DNA of 64,000 bases from Rhodanobacter sp. A1T4. Lineage in GTDB: Bacteria > Pseudomonadota > Gammaproteobacteria > Xanthomonadales > Rhodanobacteraceae. Below the pieces are notes generated by a model. The model searched no databases, was not told the origin of the DNA, and was given only the letters and a program-made list of their open reading frames with translations. Position numbers and translations under genes: made by a program. Below, in pieces: positions 1 through 8,710 of this stretch; positions within the stretch are counted from its first letter, which is position 1; each line of letters begins with the position of its first letter. The stretch is from positions 310,001-374,000 of the forward strand of contig NZ_JACHCP010000002.1 of NCBI RefSeq assembly GCF_014207185.1, in the 5' to 3' direction.

Positions 1-677
1 TGCCCCCTCTGCGCGTCAAACGTTACCTGCTGACCGGCCTGCTTACCTTTATCCCGCTGTGGGTGACCTGGCTGGTGTTCAAGTTTGTGTTGAGCCTTTT
101 GGCCGGCATCGGCGCACCGATGGTCAGCGCCTTGCTCGGCGCGCTGGCGCTGGTGGCGCCGAAAGCCGCGACCGCGCTCAACGCCGAGTGGCTGGTGTTC
201 ATCGTCGCGTTGCTGATCACGCTGGGCGCGCTTTACTTGCTGGGCTTTGTGGCCAACCGGGTGATTGGCCAGCGCTTCATCAACGCCTTCGACGGACTGC
301 TGGCACGAATCCCGGTCGTGCAGACGATTTACGGCGGCACCAAGAAACTGATGGCGGTACTGCAGAACAAACCTTCCGGCGTGCAGCGCGTGGTACTGGT
401 GGAGTTTCCCCGCCGCGGCATGAAGGTTGTCGGCTTCGTTACCCGGGTGATGGCCGAGGACGGCAGCGGTCGTGAAATGGCCTCGGTCTTTATCCCGACC
501 ACGCCCAACCCCACCGGCGGCTATCTGGTGGTGGTGCCATTGGACGAGCTGACGCCGACCGACTGGACGATGGATCAGGCGATGGCTTTCATCATTTCCG
601 GCGGTGCCGTAGCCCCGGAGACCCTGCCTGCGTCACCAGCCACGTTGCCGCATGACGATGCACGTGAGTACCCATGA
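1..677 (+). CDS. DUF502 family inner-membrane protein (5' end outside window)
   Basis: The open frame is already running at base 3 (reading PPLRVKRYLLTGLL...), so the gene starts upstream of the window. The internal GTG at 63 is not the real start. The visible part has two hydrophobic segments, one around the LLTFIPLWVTWLVF stretch and one in the next 60 residues (FIVALLITLGALYLLGFV), followed by a soluble domain with the PVVQTIYGGTKKL motif typical of DUF502 proteins. The family has no firmly established function; the plant relatives are COV-like membrane proteins. Its last codon overlaps the next gene by ATGA, so the two are probably translationally coupled. Confidence 0.85.
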   Translation, partial: PPLRVKRYLLTGLLTFIPLWVTWLVFKFVLSLLAGIGAPMVSALLGALALVAPKAATALNAEWLVFIVALLITLGALYLLGFVANRVIGQRFINAFDGLLARIPVVQTIYGGTKKLMAVLQNKPSGVQRVVLVEFPRRGMKVVGFVTRVMAEDGSGREMASVFIPTTPNPTGGYLVVVPLDELTPTDWTMDQAMAFIISGGAVAPETLPASPATLPHDDAREYP

Positions 678-2497
678 TGTCGCGCATGCCTGCACGTCTG
701 ATGCTGCTATCCATTCTGTTGGGAATTGTCACCATGACCACGCACGCCACGCGTACAAATGCGGGCGACTGGACCACGCCGGCCGAAGCCGCCAAGTTCC
801 ACACGACGCCGAGCTACGCCGACACGCTGGCCTACCTGCAGCGCCTGCAGCAGGCAGCGCCAGGTGTGATCCGTCTACAGACCTTTGGCACCACGCCGGA
901 AGGTCGACCGATGACGGTGGTGATCGCCAGCGGCGACGGCACGTTCGATCCCGCTGCCGCGCGCAAGGCCGACAAACCGGTAGTGCTGCTGCAGGCCGGC
1001 ATCCATCCCGGCGAGATCGAGGGCAAGGACGCCGGCCTGATGCTGCTGCGCGATATCGCGATCGCGCACAAGTACCCGCACCTGCTCGATCATCTGGTGC
1101 TGGTCTATATCCCGGTATTCAGCGTGGACGGCCATGAGAACTCGACGCCGTATAACCGCATCAACCAGAACGGCCCGGCGAGCATGGGCTTTCGCGGCCA
1201 GTCGCAGTATCTCAACCTCAACCGCGATTACATCAAGGCCGACGCACCGGAAATGCTGGCATGGCTGAAACTGTGGCAGACGTGGCTGCCTGATTTCCTG
1301 ATCGATGTGCACACTACCGACGGTGCCGATTATCAGTACGACCTGACCTGGTATACCGAAGACCCACACAAACTCGACCCGGCAATCAGCACTTGGCAGC
1401 ACGACGCCATTGTCGATCACGCGATGCCGGCGTACGAGAAGCACGGTCACCTCGCCTCGATCTACCTGGAGTTCAAGGACGGCCGCGATCCGCGCAAGGG
1501 CATCACCAACTTCGGTTCGGGTCCGCGCTTTTCCACCGGCTACGCAGCGCTGCAGAACCGCCCTGCGCTACTGATCGAAACCCACATGCTCAAGCCTTAC
1601 GGCAACCGCGTGCAGGCAACCATCGACCTGGTCGAACTGATGCTGGAGCAGATCAACCAGCACCCCTCCGCGCTCTTGGCCGCGACAGCAAAAGCGGATG
1701 CGAATGTCGTCGCGCGTGCGCACGAGGCGAAAGCCAGCGTACCGCTGACTTTCAAGCCCGACCCGCAGCCCACGCCGTTCGAGCTGAAGGGTTACGCGTT
1801 CAGCATCACGCATAGCGACATTTCCAACAGCAACTGGATCCAGTACGACCCGAGCCAGCCAAAAACGTATGCCATCGAGAACTGGAACAGCCTGTTACCT
1901 GATCTTTCGATTACGCCACCAGCCGCCTATGCGATACCCGCACAGTGGACCGCGATCATCGACAAGCTCGACGCGCACGGCATTCGCTATCAGCGCCTCG
2001 ATCATGCGCTGACGATCCACGCCGAGAGCTATCAGCTTGATCATCCGAAGTGGGCGGACAAGCCGTTCGAAGGGCATTTGATGCTGCGCGATTTCTCTCT
2101 GCGCACCGTAGTCCGCGACGTGACGCTGCCAGTTGGCTCAGTCATCGTGCCGCTGGACCAGCGCACTGCCAACGTGGCGATCAACCTGCTCGAACCGCAG
2201 GCACCGGATTCGCTGCTGCATTGGGGATTTCTCAACGCGATCTTCGAAACCAAGGAATATGGCGAGCCGCGAGTGGTCGAAAAACTGGCGCGCGAGATGC
2301 TTGCAAAAGATCCGGCGCTGAAAGCCGAGTTCGACAAGAAACTGCACGACGATCCGGTCTTTGCAGCCGACTCCACGGAGCGTCTGGAATTCTTCTTCGA
2401 ACGCTCACCGTGGTACGCCGTGCAGTACGTCGGCGCGTATCCGGTAATACGGCTTGATCCAGGTCAGAGGGCCAAACTCGCTGCCAGCCAGCACTGA
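674..2497 (+). CDS. M14 family zinc carboxypeptidase, secreted
   Basis: A 607-residue exopeptidase of the M14 (carboxypeptidase A-like) fold. The HPGE motif supplies zinc ligands His111 and Glu114, His213 in DVHTTDG is the third ligand, and Glu302 in LIETHMLKPYG is the likely catalytic glutamate. A hydrophobic N-terminal stretch (residues 8-22) looks like a signal peptide, so periplasmic or extracellular action is expected. It is much longer than a bare M14 catalytic domain (about 300 residues); the C-terminal half, after residue 360, has no motif I recognise. The start overlaps the upstream DUF502 gene by 4 bp. The exact substrate cannot be told from sequence. Confidence 0.85.
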   Translation: MMSRMPARLMLLSILLGIVTMTTHATRTNAGDWTTPAEAAKFHTTPSYADTLAYLQRLQQAAPGVIRLQTFGTTPEGRPMTVVIASGDGTFDPAAARKADKPVVLLQAGIHPGEIEGKDAGLMLLRDIAIAHKYPHLLDHLVLVYIPVFSVDGHENSTPYNRINQNGPASMGFRGQSQYLNLNRDYIKADAPEMLAWLKLWQTWLPDFLIDVHTTDGADYQYDLTWYTEDPHKLDPAISTWQHDAIVDHAMPAYEKHGHLASIYLEFKDGRDPRKGITNFGSGPRFSTGYAALQNRPALLIETHMLKPYGNRVQATIDLVELMLEQINQHPSALLAATAKADANVVARAHEAKASVPLTFKPDPQPTPFELKGYAFSITHSDISNSNWIQYDPSQPKTYAIENWNSLLPDLSITPPAAYAIPAQWTAIIDKLDAHGIRYQRLDHALTIHAESYQLDHPKWADKPFEGHLMLRDFSLRTVVRDVTLPVGSVIVPLDQRTANVAINLLEPQAPDSLLHWGFLNAIFETKEYGEPRVVEKLAREMLAKDPALKAEFDKKLHDDPVFAADSTERLEFFFERSPWYAVQYVGAYPVIRLDPGQRAKLAASQH

Positions 2498-2547
2498 CTC
2501 CGAGCATGCGAATGACAACACCAGGTATTAAAGACCCCAAAATGACA

Positions 2548-2556
2548 GGGGGGGGG
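2548..2556. repeat. Run of nine G in an intergenic region
   Basis: Nine consecutive G residues lie 52 bp after the M14 gene and about 214 bp before the M13 gene. Such tracts can slip during replication, but this one is not inside a coding region and its distance from the next gene makes an effect on expression uncertain. The rest of the 2498-2769 gap holds only the motif at 2629-2646. Confidence 0.6.
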
Positions 2557-2628
2557 CGGCAACAGCCAGATGGCCAAAGCGTAAAAAGCACCAATATGTG
2601 CCGCTTTTGATAGGTAGGGGACCACCCC

Positions 2629-2646
2629 TGACCTTTGACACTGTCT
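2629..2646 (+). promoter_or_regulatory. 18-bp motif shared upstream of both M13 peptidase genes
   Basis: The block TGACCTTTGACACTGTCT lies 141 bp before the M13 start at 2770. A copy with one mismatch is found at 49885-49902, before the second M13 gene. The embedded TTGACA could be a -35 box with TTTAGC 17 bp downstream as a weak -10, but that -10 is not conserved in the second copy. It may instead be a regulator site or simply DNA retained from the gene duplication. Confidence 0.45.
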
Positions 2647-2769
2647 CGTCCATGACGTTTAGCCTAGCGTCGGCAGTTACGGCTGCGTTTTGCGAGACAT
2701 CAGGCAACCCGCCGCCAGTGAATCACCACGCTATTCGCCCACGGGCGATACCACTACAGAGGGAAATCC

Positions 2770-4911
2770 ATGACGAAGCAGTACTTGAAGCCCCTGGCTC
2801 TGGCCGTAAGCCTCGCCCTGTCACTCAGCGCCTGCGGCAAGAACGACGAACAGGCCGCCGCACCCGCCCCTGCTCCGGCAGCTACCACGCCAGCACCAAG
2901 TGCCAGCGCCGCGCCGGCTGCGGCCGCAACCACGGCAGTCGCCAGCGTCTTCGACGTCAGCGAACTCGACCCAAGCCTCAAAGCCTGCGCGGACTTCAAC
3001 GGCTTCGTCAACGCCAAATGGATCGCGACTAATCCGATTCCTGCCGACCAGAGCAGCTGGGGCGCGTTCAATATCCTCAATGAGAAGAGCCTGAAAACCC
3101 AGCACGACATCGTCGATGACGCCAGCAAGAACGCCGATTCTGCCAAGGCCGGTTCAATCGAGCAGAAGATCGGCTGGCTGTACCACTCCGGCATGGACGA
3201 GGCGACCATCGAGAAGAACGGCTTCGATCCGGTCAAGCCGAAGCTCGATGCCATTGCCGCCCTCAAGAATGGTACCGATGTAGCGGACTTCATCACCAAA
3301 AGCTACGCCGATGGCGATATGCAGGTGTTCCAGTTCGGTTCCGGCGGCGACTTCAAGCACGCCGACATGCAGATCGGCTTCGCCAACGAAGCCGGCCTGG
3401 GCCTGCCGACCAAGGACTATTACACCAAGCCGGAATACAAGGACATCCGCGACGCCTACGTCGCCTATATCGCCAAGACGCTTGAGCTGACCGGCGTGTC
3501 CGAAGCCGACGCCAAGAAGCAGGCGGATGACGTGCTGAAGTTCGAAACCGCGCTGGCCGCGGCCTCACTGTCGCCGGTGGAAGAGCGCGACATCAAGAAC
3601 GAGTACCACTTCGTCAGCGTCAAGGAAGCCGACAAGGTCACGCCACACTTCAGCTGGGCAAAATTCTTCGACGCCCAGGGCCTGAAGATCGACAACGGCT
3701 TCTCGCTATCGCAGCCGAAGTTCTTCGCCCAGTTCGACAAGATGCTGGCCAGCACCCCGATCGATCAGTGGCAGGCCTACCTGCGCTTCCACGCGATCGA
3801 CGATGCCTCGCCGTACCTGAGCAAGAATTTCCAGGACAACAAGTTTGCCTTCTACGGCACCACCCTGGCCGGTCAGCCGCAGCAAAAGCCGCAGTGGAAG
3901 CGCGTGCTGGGCGCCGTCAACGCCAGCATGGGCGAAGCCCTGGGCCAGCTGTATGTCGCCAAGGAGTTCACCCCGGAAGCCAAACAGCGCGCCGAGGAGC
4001 TGGTGACCAACATACGCAACGCACTGAAGGCACGCATCGAGAACCTCGACTGGATGAGCGCCGACACCAAGGCCAAGGCGATCGACAAGTGGAACAAGTT
4101 CCTGCCAAAGATCGGCTACCCCGACAAGTGGCGTGACTGGTCTGGCCTGGATATCAAGCCGGACAACTACTACGCCAATATTCTGGCCGCCGGCAAGTTC
4201 AACTACGACTACGATATCGGCCACATCGGCAAGCCGACCGACCGCAAGGAATGGGGCATGACCCCGCAGACGGTCAACGCGTATTACAACCCGAGCGACA
4301 ACACGATCAACTTCCCGGCCGCGATCCTGCAGCCGCCGTTCTTCGATGCCAAGGCCGACGATGCGATCAACTACGGCGGCATCGGTGCCGTGATCGGTCA
4401 CGAATCCAGCCACGGTTTTGACGACCAGGGTGCTCAGTTCGATGGCGATGGCAATCAGAAAGACTGGTGGACCAAGGATGACAAGGCCAAGTTCGAGGCA
4501 CGCACCGACAAACTGGTCAAGCAGTTCGATGACTATGCGCCGCTCAAGGACAAGCCGGACCTGCACGTCAACGGCAAGCTAACTTTGGGTGAGAACATCG
4601 CCGATCTGGGCGGCCTCAACGTCGCCTATGACGCCTTGCAGACGGTGTTGAAAGCCAACCCGACCGAGGCAAGCCAGAAGATCGACGGCTATACCGAAGA
4701 CCAGCGCTTCTTCCTCAACTGGGCCCGCGTCTGGCGCGGCAACATGCGCGAGAAAACCTCGATCCTGCGCATCAACACCGACCCGCATGCACCGATGGGG
4801 CTGCGCGCGATGGGTGCGCCGTCAAACATGCCGGCATTCGCTGCGGCGTTCGAGTGCAAGGCCGGCGACGCGATGGTGCGTCCAGCCGATACGCAGGTGA
4901 AGATCTGGTAA
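2770..4911 (+). CDS. M13 family metallopeptidase, lipoprotein (PepO/neprilysin-like)
   Basis: A 713-residue zinc endopeptidase of the neprilysin family. The N-terminus carries a lipoprotein signal ending in LSAC (Cys22), followed by an Ala/Pro-rich linker to about residue 58. The zinc site is HESSH (544-548) with the third ligand Glu608 in GENIADLGG; the [17 protein letters not shown] block and terminal VKIW are also family hallmarks. Probably anchored in the outer membrane facing the periplasm or the surface. The second M13 gene at 49989 encodes a clear paralogue without the lipobox. A consensus-like ribosome site (agaggga) precedes the ATG, and a hairpin terminator follows. Confidence 0.93.
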   Translation: MTKQYLKPLALAVSLALSLSACGKNDEQAAAPAPAPAATTPAPSASAAPAAAATTAVASVFDVSELDPSLKACADFNGFVNAKWIATNPIPADQSSWGAFNILNEKSLKTQHDIVDDASKNADSAKAGSIEQKIGWLYHSGMDEATIEKNGFDPVKPKLDAIAALKNGTDVADFITKSYADGDMQVFQFGSGGDFKHADMQIGFANEAGLGLPTKDYYTKPEYKDIRDAYVAYIAKTLELTGVSEADAKKQADDVLKFETALAAASLSPVEERDIKNEYHFVSVKEADKVTPHFSWAKFFDAQGLKIDNGFSLSQPKFFAQFDKMLASTPIDQWQAYLRFHAIDDASPYLSKNFQDNKFAFYGTTLAGQPQQKPQWKRVLGAVNASMGEALGQLYVAKEFTPEAKQRAEELVTNIRNALKARIENLDWMSADTKAKAIDKWNKFLPKIGYPDKWRDWSGLDIKPDNYYANILAAGKFNYDYDIGHIGKPTDRKEWGMTPQTVNAYYNPSDNTINFPAAILQPPFFDAKADDAINYGGIGAVIGHESSHGFDDQGAQFDGDGNQKDWWTKDDKAKFEARTDKLVKQFDDYAPLKDKPDLHVNGKLTLGENIADLGGLNVAYDALQTVLKANPTEASQKIDGYTEDQRFFLNWARVWRGNMREKTSILRINTDPHAPMGLRAMGAPSNMPAFAAAFECKAGDAMVRPADTQVKIW

Positions 4912-4954
4912 GCCACACCATCGAACACCGCTGACACCAGCGGCACGAAAACGG

Positions 4955-4985
4955 AAAGCCCCGCATGCGAATGCGGGGCTTTTTA
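4955..4985 (+). terminator. Rho-independent terminator after the M13 gene
   Basis: A GC-rich perfect stem (AAGCCCCGCAT pairing with ATGCGGGGCTT, GCGA loop) is followed by a T run. It lies about 45 bp after the M13 stop codon and closes that single-gene unit. Confidence 0.9.
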
Positions 4986-5162
4986 TTGCCGATTGACCGG
5001 TTGATTTCGATGCAATGCCGGCTATCGATGCATCACGTCCGCATCGATCCTTGCCGCCTCATAAGCAACAGCATCGAAAACTGTGGCTACACCGCGAATT
5101 GAAAGTGCGTGCGCAAGCTCATGGCAGCAGATACGTAACTTCACAATGCTGTAACTAAATGC

Positions 5163-5181
5163 GATAATAGTAATGATTCGT
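5163..5181 (+). promoter_or_regulatory. Fur-box-like site upstream of the TonB-dependent receptor
   Basis: GATAATAGTAATGATTCGT resembles the Fur consensus of repeated GATAAT hexamers: the first hexamer is exact, the next two are partial. It is in the AT-rich part of the 4986-5293 gap, about 110 bp before the receptor ATG, where a promoter would be expected. Iron-dependent control of the receptor/hydroxylase pair is known for the piuA/piuC and fiu/ybiX families; its action here is inferred. I see no other feature in this gap. Confidence 0.55.
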
Positions 5182-5293
5182 ATTTGTCTTTTGATGCAAA
5201 GAAGCAAGGAAAAGACGCAAGCAGCCGTTGCCAGCCTCTCTCCGACCCTCTGGCAGCGCTAGCTAGCCGCTTTTCCAACAAGGTTTCATAAAA

Positions 5294-7498
5294 ATGCCTA
5301 CGCAATTCCGAATCACATCGCTGCACGCAGCGCTTCTGACGGTGCTCGCTCTCCCCGTCTCCGCCTTCGCGCAAAGCGCCACGACCGATGATGCTTCGAA
5401 GACCAGCCATCCCAAAAAGGCGCAGACTCTGCAGACCGTGACGGTCACCGGCAGTGTGATCGGCAATCACTACGATGCGGACAGCTCAAGCGTAGGCGCC
5501 AAGATTCCCGCGGCATTGCGCGATATTCCGCAGTCGGTGGTGGTGGTCAACCGCGATCTGCTCGACGCGCAGGGAGCAACCTCGTTTCAGGATGCCCTGC
5601 GCAACGTGCCTGGCATCACGATCGGCGGTGCCGAGGGCGGCCAGATCGGCAACAACATCAATCTGCATGGTTTCTCGGCACGTACCGATATTTATCTCGA
5701 CGGTTTTCGTGATGCCGGTCAGTACTACCGTGACACGTTTGATCTTTCGGCGATCGAGGTACTCAAAGGTCCGTCGTCGATGCTATTCGGCCGCGGCTCC
5801 ACTGGCGGCGTGATCAATCAGGTGAGCAAGGAGCCGGAGCTGAAGGCATTTGGCCAGGTATCCGCCACCGTAGGAACCGATGATCGCTACCGCACCACGG
5901 CGGATTTCAACCAGCCACTGTCGGATACGGCCGCTGTACGCCTGAATGTTTTCGGGCAGGACATGCAGTCCACCCGCAATGTTCTGAAAAACAAGGACTA
6001 CGGTTTTGCGCCGTCGGTGCGCTTCGGCATCGGCACACCAACCCAGATCACCCTGTCGGCGCTGCTGCAACGCAATCACGATCAACCCGACTACGGCTTT
6101 CCGCCGATCAACGGTCGCCCGGCGCATGTAAGCCATGACAATTTCTACGGCCTGACGGACGACCATACCAACCAGGACGTCGACAGCTTCAATGCACGCC
6201 TGGAGCATACGTTCAGCCCGGATGTCAGCCTGCGCAGCCAGTTGCAATACAGCCAGTACACCACCAATGCGCGCGAAACAGCCGCAAACAGCGTGGTGAC
6301 TGCCGCCGGCGTGACTTTGAACAAGAATGCCGGCAATCCCACCACGCTGCCTCTGCAAGACCTGTACGTTCAGCTGGCCAGCCACGATCGCGTCATCCAT
6401 CAAAAGAATCTGGACAGTCAGACCGACCTGATCACCAAGTTCGACACCGGCAGCATTCAGCACACGCTGATCACCGGTATCGAGCTGTCGCACGAAAACT
6501 ACAATAACCAGAGCTATACCCGGAACGGGTTACCTCTACTGTCGCTGGTCAATCCAGTCCAGGAATCAACGCCGGCCAATGTCACCACCAGCGTCGGCAA
6601 CTATGCGCAATCCAGCGCGAACACGGCAGCCGTCTACGCCAACGACACGATCCATTTGAATGATCAATGGATCGTGGTCGCCGGCCTGCGCCGTGACCGC
6701 TTCGATGCAGACATCCGCAACTCGATATCAACGGTCAGCCCCGGATCAACCAGTCTGCCCGCACCCGCCTACGCGTCGCAGACCGTCTACTTCACCAGCG
6801 TGCGCGGCGGTGTGATCTACCAGCCGAGCGATAAGCAGTCGTACTACGTCTCCTACGGCACGTCGTTCGATCCTTCGCTTGAATCGCTGACCCTCACCAG
6901 TGGCACGCAGGATCTGGCACCGGAAAAGAACTACTCCTACGAGCTCGGTGGCAAGTGGAATCTGATCAATGACACCTTGCAGATCACGTCAGCGTTGTTC
7001 AACCTGGAGCAGACCAACGCGCGCACGCAGACCTCGGCCGGCGAATATGTGTTGGACGGCAATATTCGCGTGCGCGGTGGCGAGGTCGGTGTCGGTGGCC
7101 ATATCAGCGAACATTGGCAAGTGTTTTCCGGCTACACCTACATGAGCGCCAAGGTGATCAAGGCGGCCGACGGAACGCAAGGAAACGTGCCGGCCAACAC
7201 GCCGCGCAATACGGCAACGGCTTGGTCCACCTACACTTTCGGCGGCAACTGGGAGGTCGGCGGCGGCGCCACTTACATGTCGCAGCGCTTCGCAAATAAT
7301 ACGAATACCGTCAGCGTCGGTGGCTATACGCGCTGGGACGCCACCCTGGCCTGGCATCAGCCGAGATACGATATACGCCTCAACATACTCAACCTGACCA
7401 ACAAGCAATACTTCGATGCGCTGATCCAGTCGGACGGCGGTCGCTCGGTACCCGCCATTGGTCGCACGTCGATGGTGACATTTACCTACAAGTTCTGA
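5294..7498 (+). CDS. TonB-dependent siderophore receptor, PiuA/Fiu type
   Basis: A 734-residue outer-membrane receptor that would import ferric siderophores, probably catecholates, with energy from TonB-ExbBD. It has a signal peptide ending near AFA-Q27, a TonB box (VTVTG, 49-53), a plug domain beginning at IPAALRDIPQSVVVV with the LKGPSSMLFGRGSTGGVINQVSK block, a 22-strand barrel region, and the terminal aromatic residue in TYKF. The gene sits 13 bp before a PKHD hydroxylase, an arrangement seen with PiuA-PiuC and Fiu-YbiX; this context supports the subtype more than the sequence alone. A Fur-like site lies upstream. Confidence 0.9.
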   Translation: MPTQFRITSLHAALLTVLALPVSAFAQSATTDDASKTSHPKKAQTLQTVTVTGSVIGNHYDADSSSVGAKIPAALRDIPQSVVVVNRDLLDAQGATSFQDALRNVPGITIGGAEGGQIGNNINLHGFSARTDIYLDGFRDAGQYYRDTFDLSAIEVLKGPSSMLFGRGSTGGVINQVSKEPELKAFGQVSATVGTDDRYRTTADFNQPLSDTAAVRLNVFGQDMQSTRNVLKNKDYGFAPSVRFGIGTPTQITLSALLQRNHDQPDYGFPPINGRPAHVSHDNFYGLTDDHTNQDVDSFNARLEHTFSPDVSLRSQLQYSQYTTNARETAANSVVTAAGVTLNKNAGNPTTLPLQDLYVQLASHDRVIHQKNLDSQTDLITKFDTGSIQHTLITGIELSHENYNNQSYTRNGLPLLSLVNPVQESTPANVTTSVGNYAQSSANTAAVYANDTIHLNDQWIVVAGLRRDRFDADIRNSISTVSPGSTSLPAPAYASQTVYFTSVRGGVIYQPSDKQSYYVSYGTSFDPSLESLTLTSGTQDLAPEKNYSYELGGKWNLINDTLQITSALFNLEQTNARTQTSAGEYVLDGNIRVRGGEVGVGGHISEHWQVFSGYTYMSAKVIKAADGTQGNVPANTPRNTATAWSTYTFGGNWEVGGGATYMSQRFANNTNTVSVGGYTRWDATLAWHQPRYDIRLNILNLTNKQYFDALIQSDGGRSVPAIGRTSMVTFTYKF

Positions 7499-7511
7499 GG
7501 AGTCATCGATC

Positions 7512-8198
7512 ATGCTGGTGCATGTGCCGGGCCTGCTCGATAGCGGGCAATTGAACCACTTCCGCCAGCGGCTTGCCGCATCGGATGCCCCGTGGGTCGA
7601 CGGTCGCGTCACAGCGGGTCATCAGGGCATCCACGTCAAGCAGAACCAGCAGATTGCCGAAGGCTCGGCCATGTCGGCCGAGCTCGGCAGCATCGTGATG
7701 TCGGCACTGGAACGGCTGCCGCTCTTCATCAGCGCGGCATTGCCGAACCGCGTCTATCCGCCGATGTTCAACCGTTACAAAAACGGCATGCACTTCGGCA
7801 ATCACGTGGACGGCTCGGTGCGGCTCATGCCCGGCAGTGGCGCGAAGATCCGCACCGATCTTTCCGCCACGCTGTTCCTAGCGCCACCGGAAAGCTATGA
7901 CGGTGGCGAGTTACTGATCGAGGACACCTACGGCTCACAGGCAATCAAGCTGGCGGCTGGCGATATGGTGCTTTATCCCGCCAGCAGCCTGCACCGTGTC
8001 GCGCCGGTGAGCCGAGGCGTGCGCCTGGCGTGTTTCTTCTGGGTGCAAAGCATGGTGCGCGACGATGGCCAGCGCGCCCTGCTGTTTGATCTGGACAATG
8101 CGATCCAACGACTCACTGCCACCGACGCCGACGAGTTGGCGCGCGTGCAACTTACCGGCGTCTATCACAACCTGCTCAGGCAGTGGGCGGAGACCTGA
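7512..8198 (+). CDS. piuC: PKHD-type Fe(II)/2-oxoglutarate hydroxylase (PiuC/YbiX family)
   Basis: A 228-residue member of the prolyl-4-hydroxylase-like PKHD family. The iron triad is His98, Asp100 (HVDG) and His161 (SSLHRV); Arg residues at 168 and 171 are candidates for 2-oxoglutarate binding. Length and motif order match YbiX/PiuC, which is encoded beside catecholate siderophore receptors in many proteobacteria; the physiological substrate of the family remains poorly defined. It is downstream of the receptor in the same transcription unit and ends only 3 bp from the convergent pilE gene, with no obvious terminator between. Confidence 0.9.
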   Translation: MLVHVPGLLDSGQLNHFRQRLAASDAPWVDGRVTAGHQGIHVKQNQQIAEGSAMSAELGSIVMSALERLPLFISAALPNRVYPPMFNRYKNGMHFGNHVDGSVRLMPGSGAKIRTDLSATLFLAPPESYDGGELLIEDTYGSQAIKLAAGDMVLYPASSLHRVAPVSRGVRLACFFWVQSMVRDDGQRALLFDLDNAIQRLTATDADELARVQLTGVYHNLLRQWAET

Positions 8199-8201
8199 GT
8201 T

Positions 8202-8708
8202 TCACCCGCCCCAGCACTGCGCCACGACTGTGGTGCTCGTGCTGCTGCCTAAGGCCTTACGCACGCCAAGCTGGTTCAACGAGAGCGCGCCGCACTGCGT
8301 ATCACGCGTGAGCTGTGAATTGATTGGCGTGGCGTTGATGATATAGCCCGTCGCCGAAGGTGCTGGCACCGAGTACGTGTAGTTGTTACCGGTCTGCGTC
8401 GTGGATGCGCAATCCAGCACCATGGGAGACGGCGTACCCGTCGCCGGGTTCGCCACGGCGGCAGTGGATCCGGAGACGGGAATCTCGTCATAGCGCAGGT
8501 TGGTGGTGTAGTAGCGCTCCATGTAGCTCGCGTACTCGGATATGCAACCCGTCGCCGCCGCCCGATTCGTCTTGACCACGTATTTACTGTACGCGGCGAT
8601 CGCGATCGCCGCGAGGATCGCAATGATAGCCACCACGGTCATCAATTCGATCAGGGTGTAGCCGAACGAAATGGCGCGCTGCGGTTTAGATGGTTGCTGG
8701 ATGCTCAT
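8202..8708 (-). CDS. pilE: Type IV pilus minor pilin PilE
   Basis: A 168-residue prepilin with a short basic leader, cleavage/methylation site G|YTLIELM and a hydrophobic N-terminal helix typical of type IV pilins. It is the last gene of the minor-pilin operon. The ATG at 8708 is preferred to the in-frame TTG at 8714 because an AGGA ribosome site lies 7 bp before it. Two Cys near residues 113 and 138 plus a third near the C-terminus (AQCWGG) could form the pilin disulfide. It would help prime or cap the pilus with the other minor pilins and PilY1. Confidence 0.88.
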   Translation of the reverse strand: MSIQQPSKPQRAISFGYTLIELMTVVAIIAILAAIAIAAYSKYVVKTNRAAATGCISEYASYMERYYTTNLRYDEIPVSGSTAAVANPATGTPSPMVLDCASTTQTGNNYTYSVPAPSATGYIINATPINSQLTRDTQCGALSLNQLGVRKALGSSTSTTVVAQCWGG

Positions 8709-8710
8709 GC

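Noticed and set aside
3706..4566. 286-codon minus-strand frame
   Set aside because: Antisense to the M13 peptidase zinc-site region; a similar shadow occurs in the second M13 gene.
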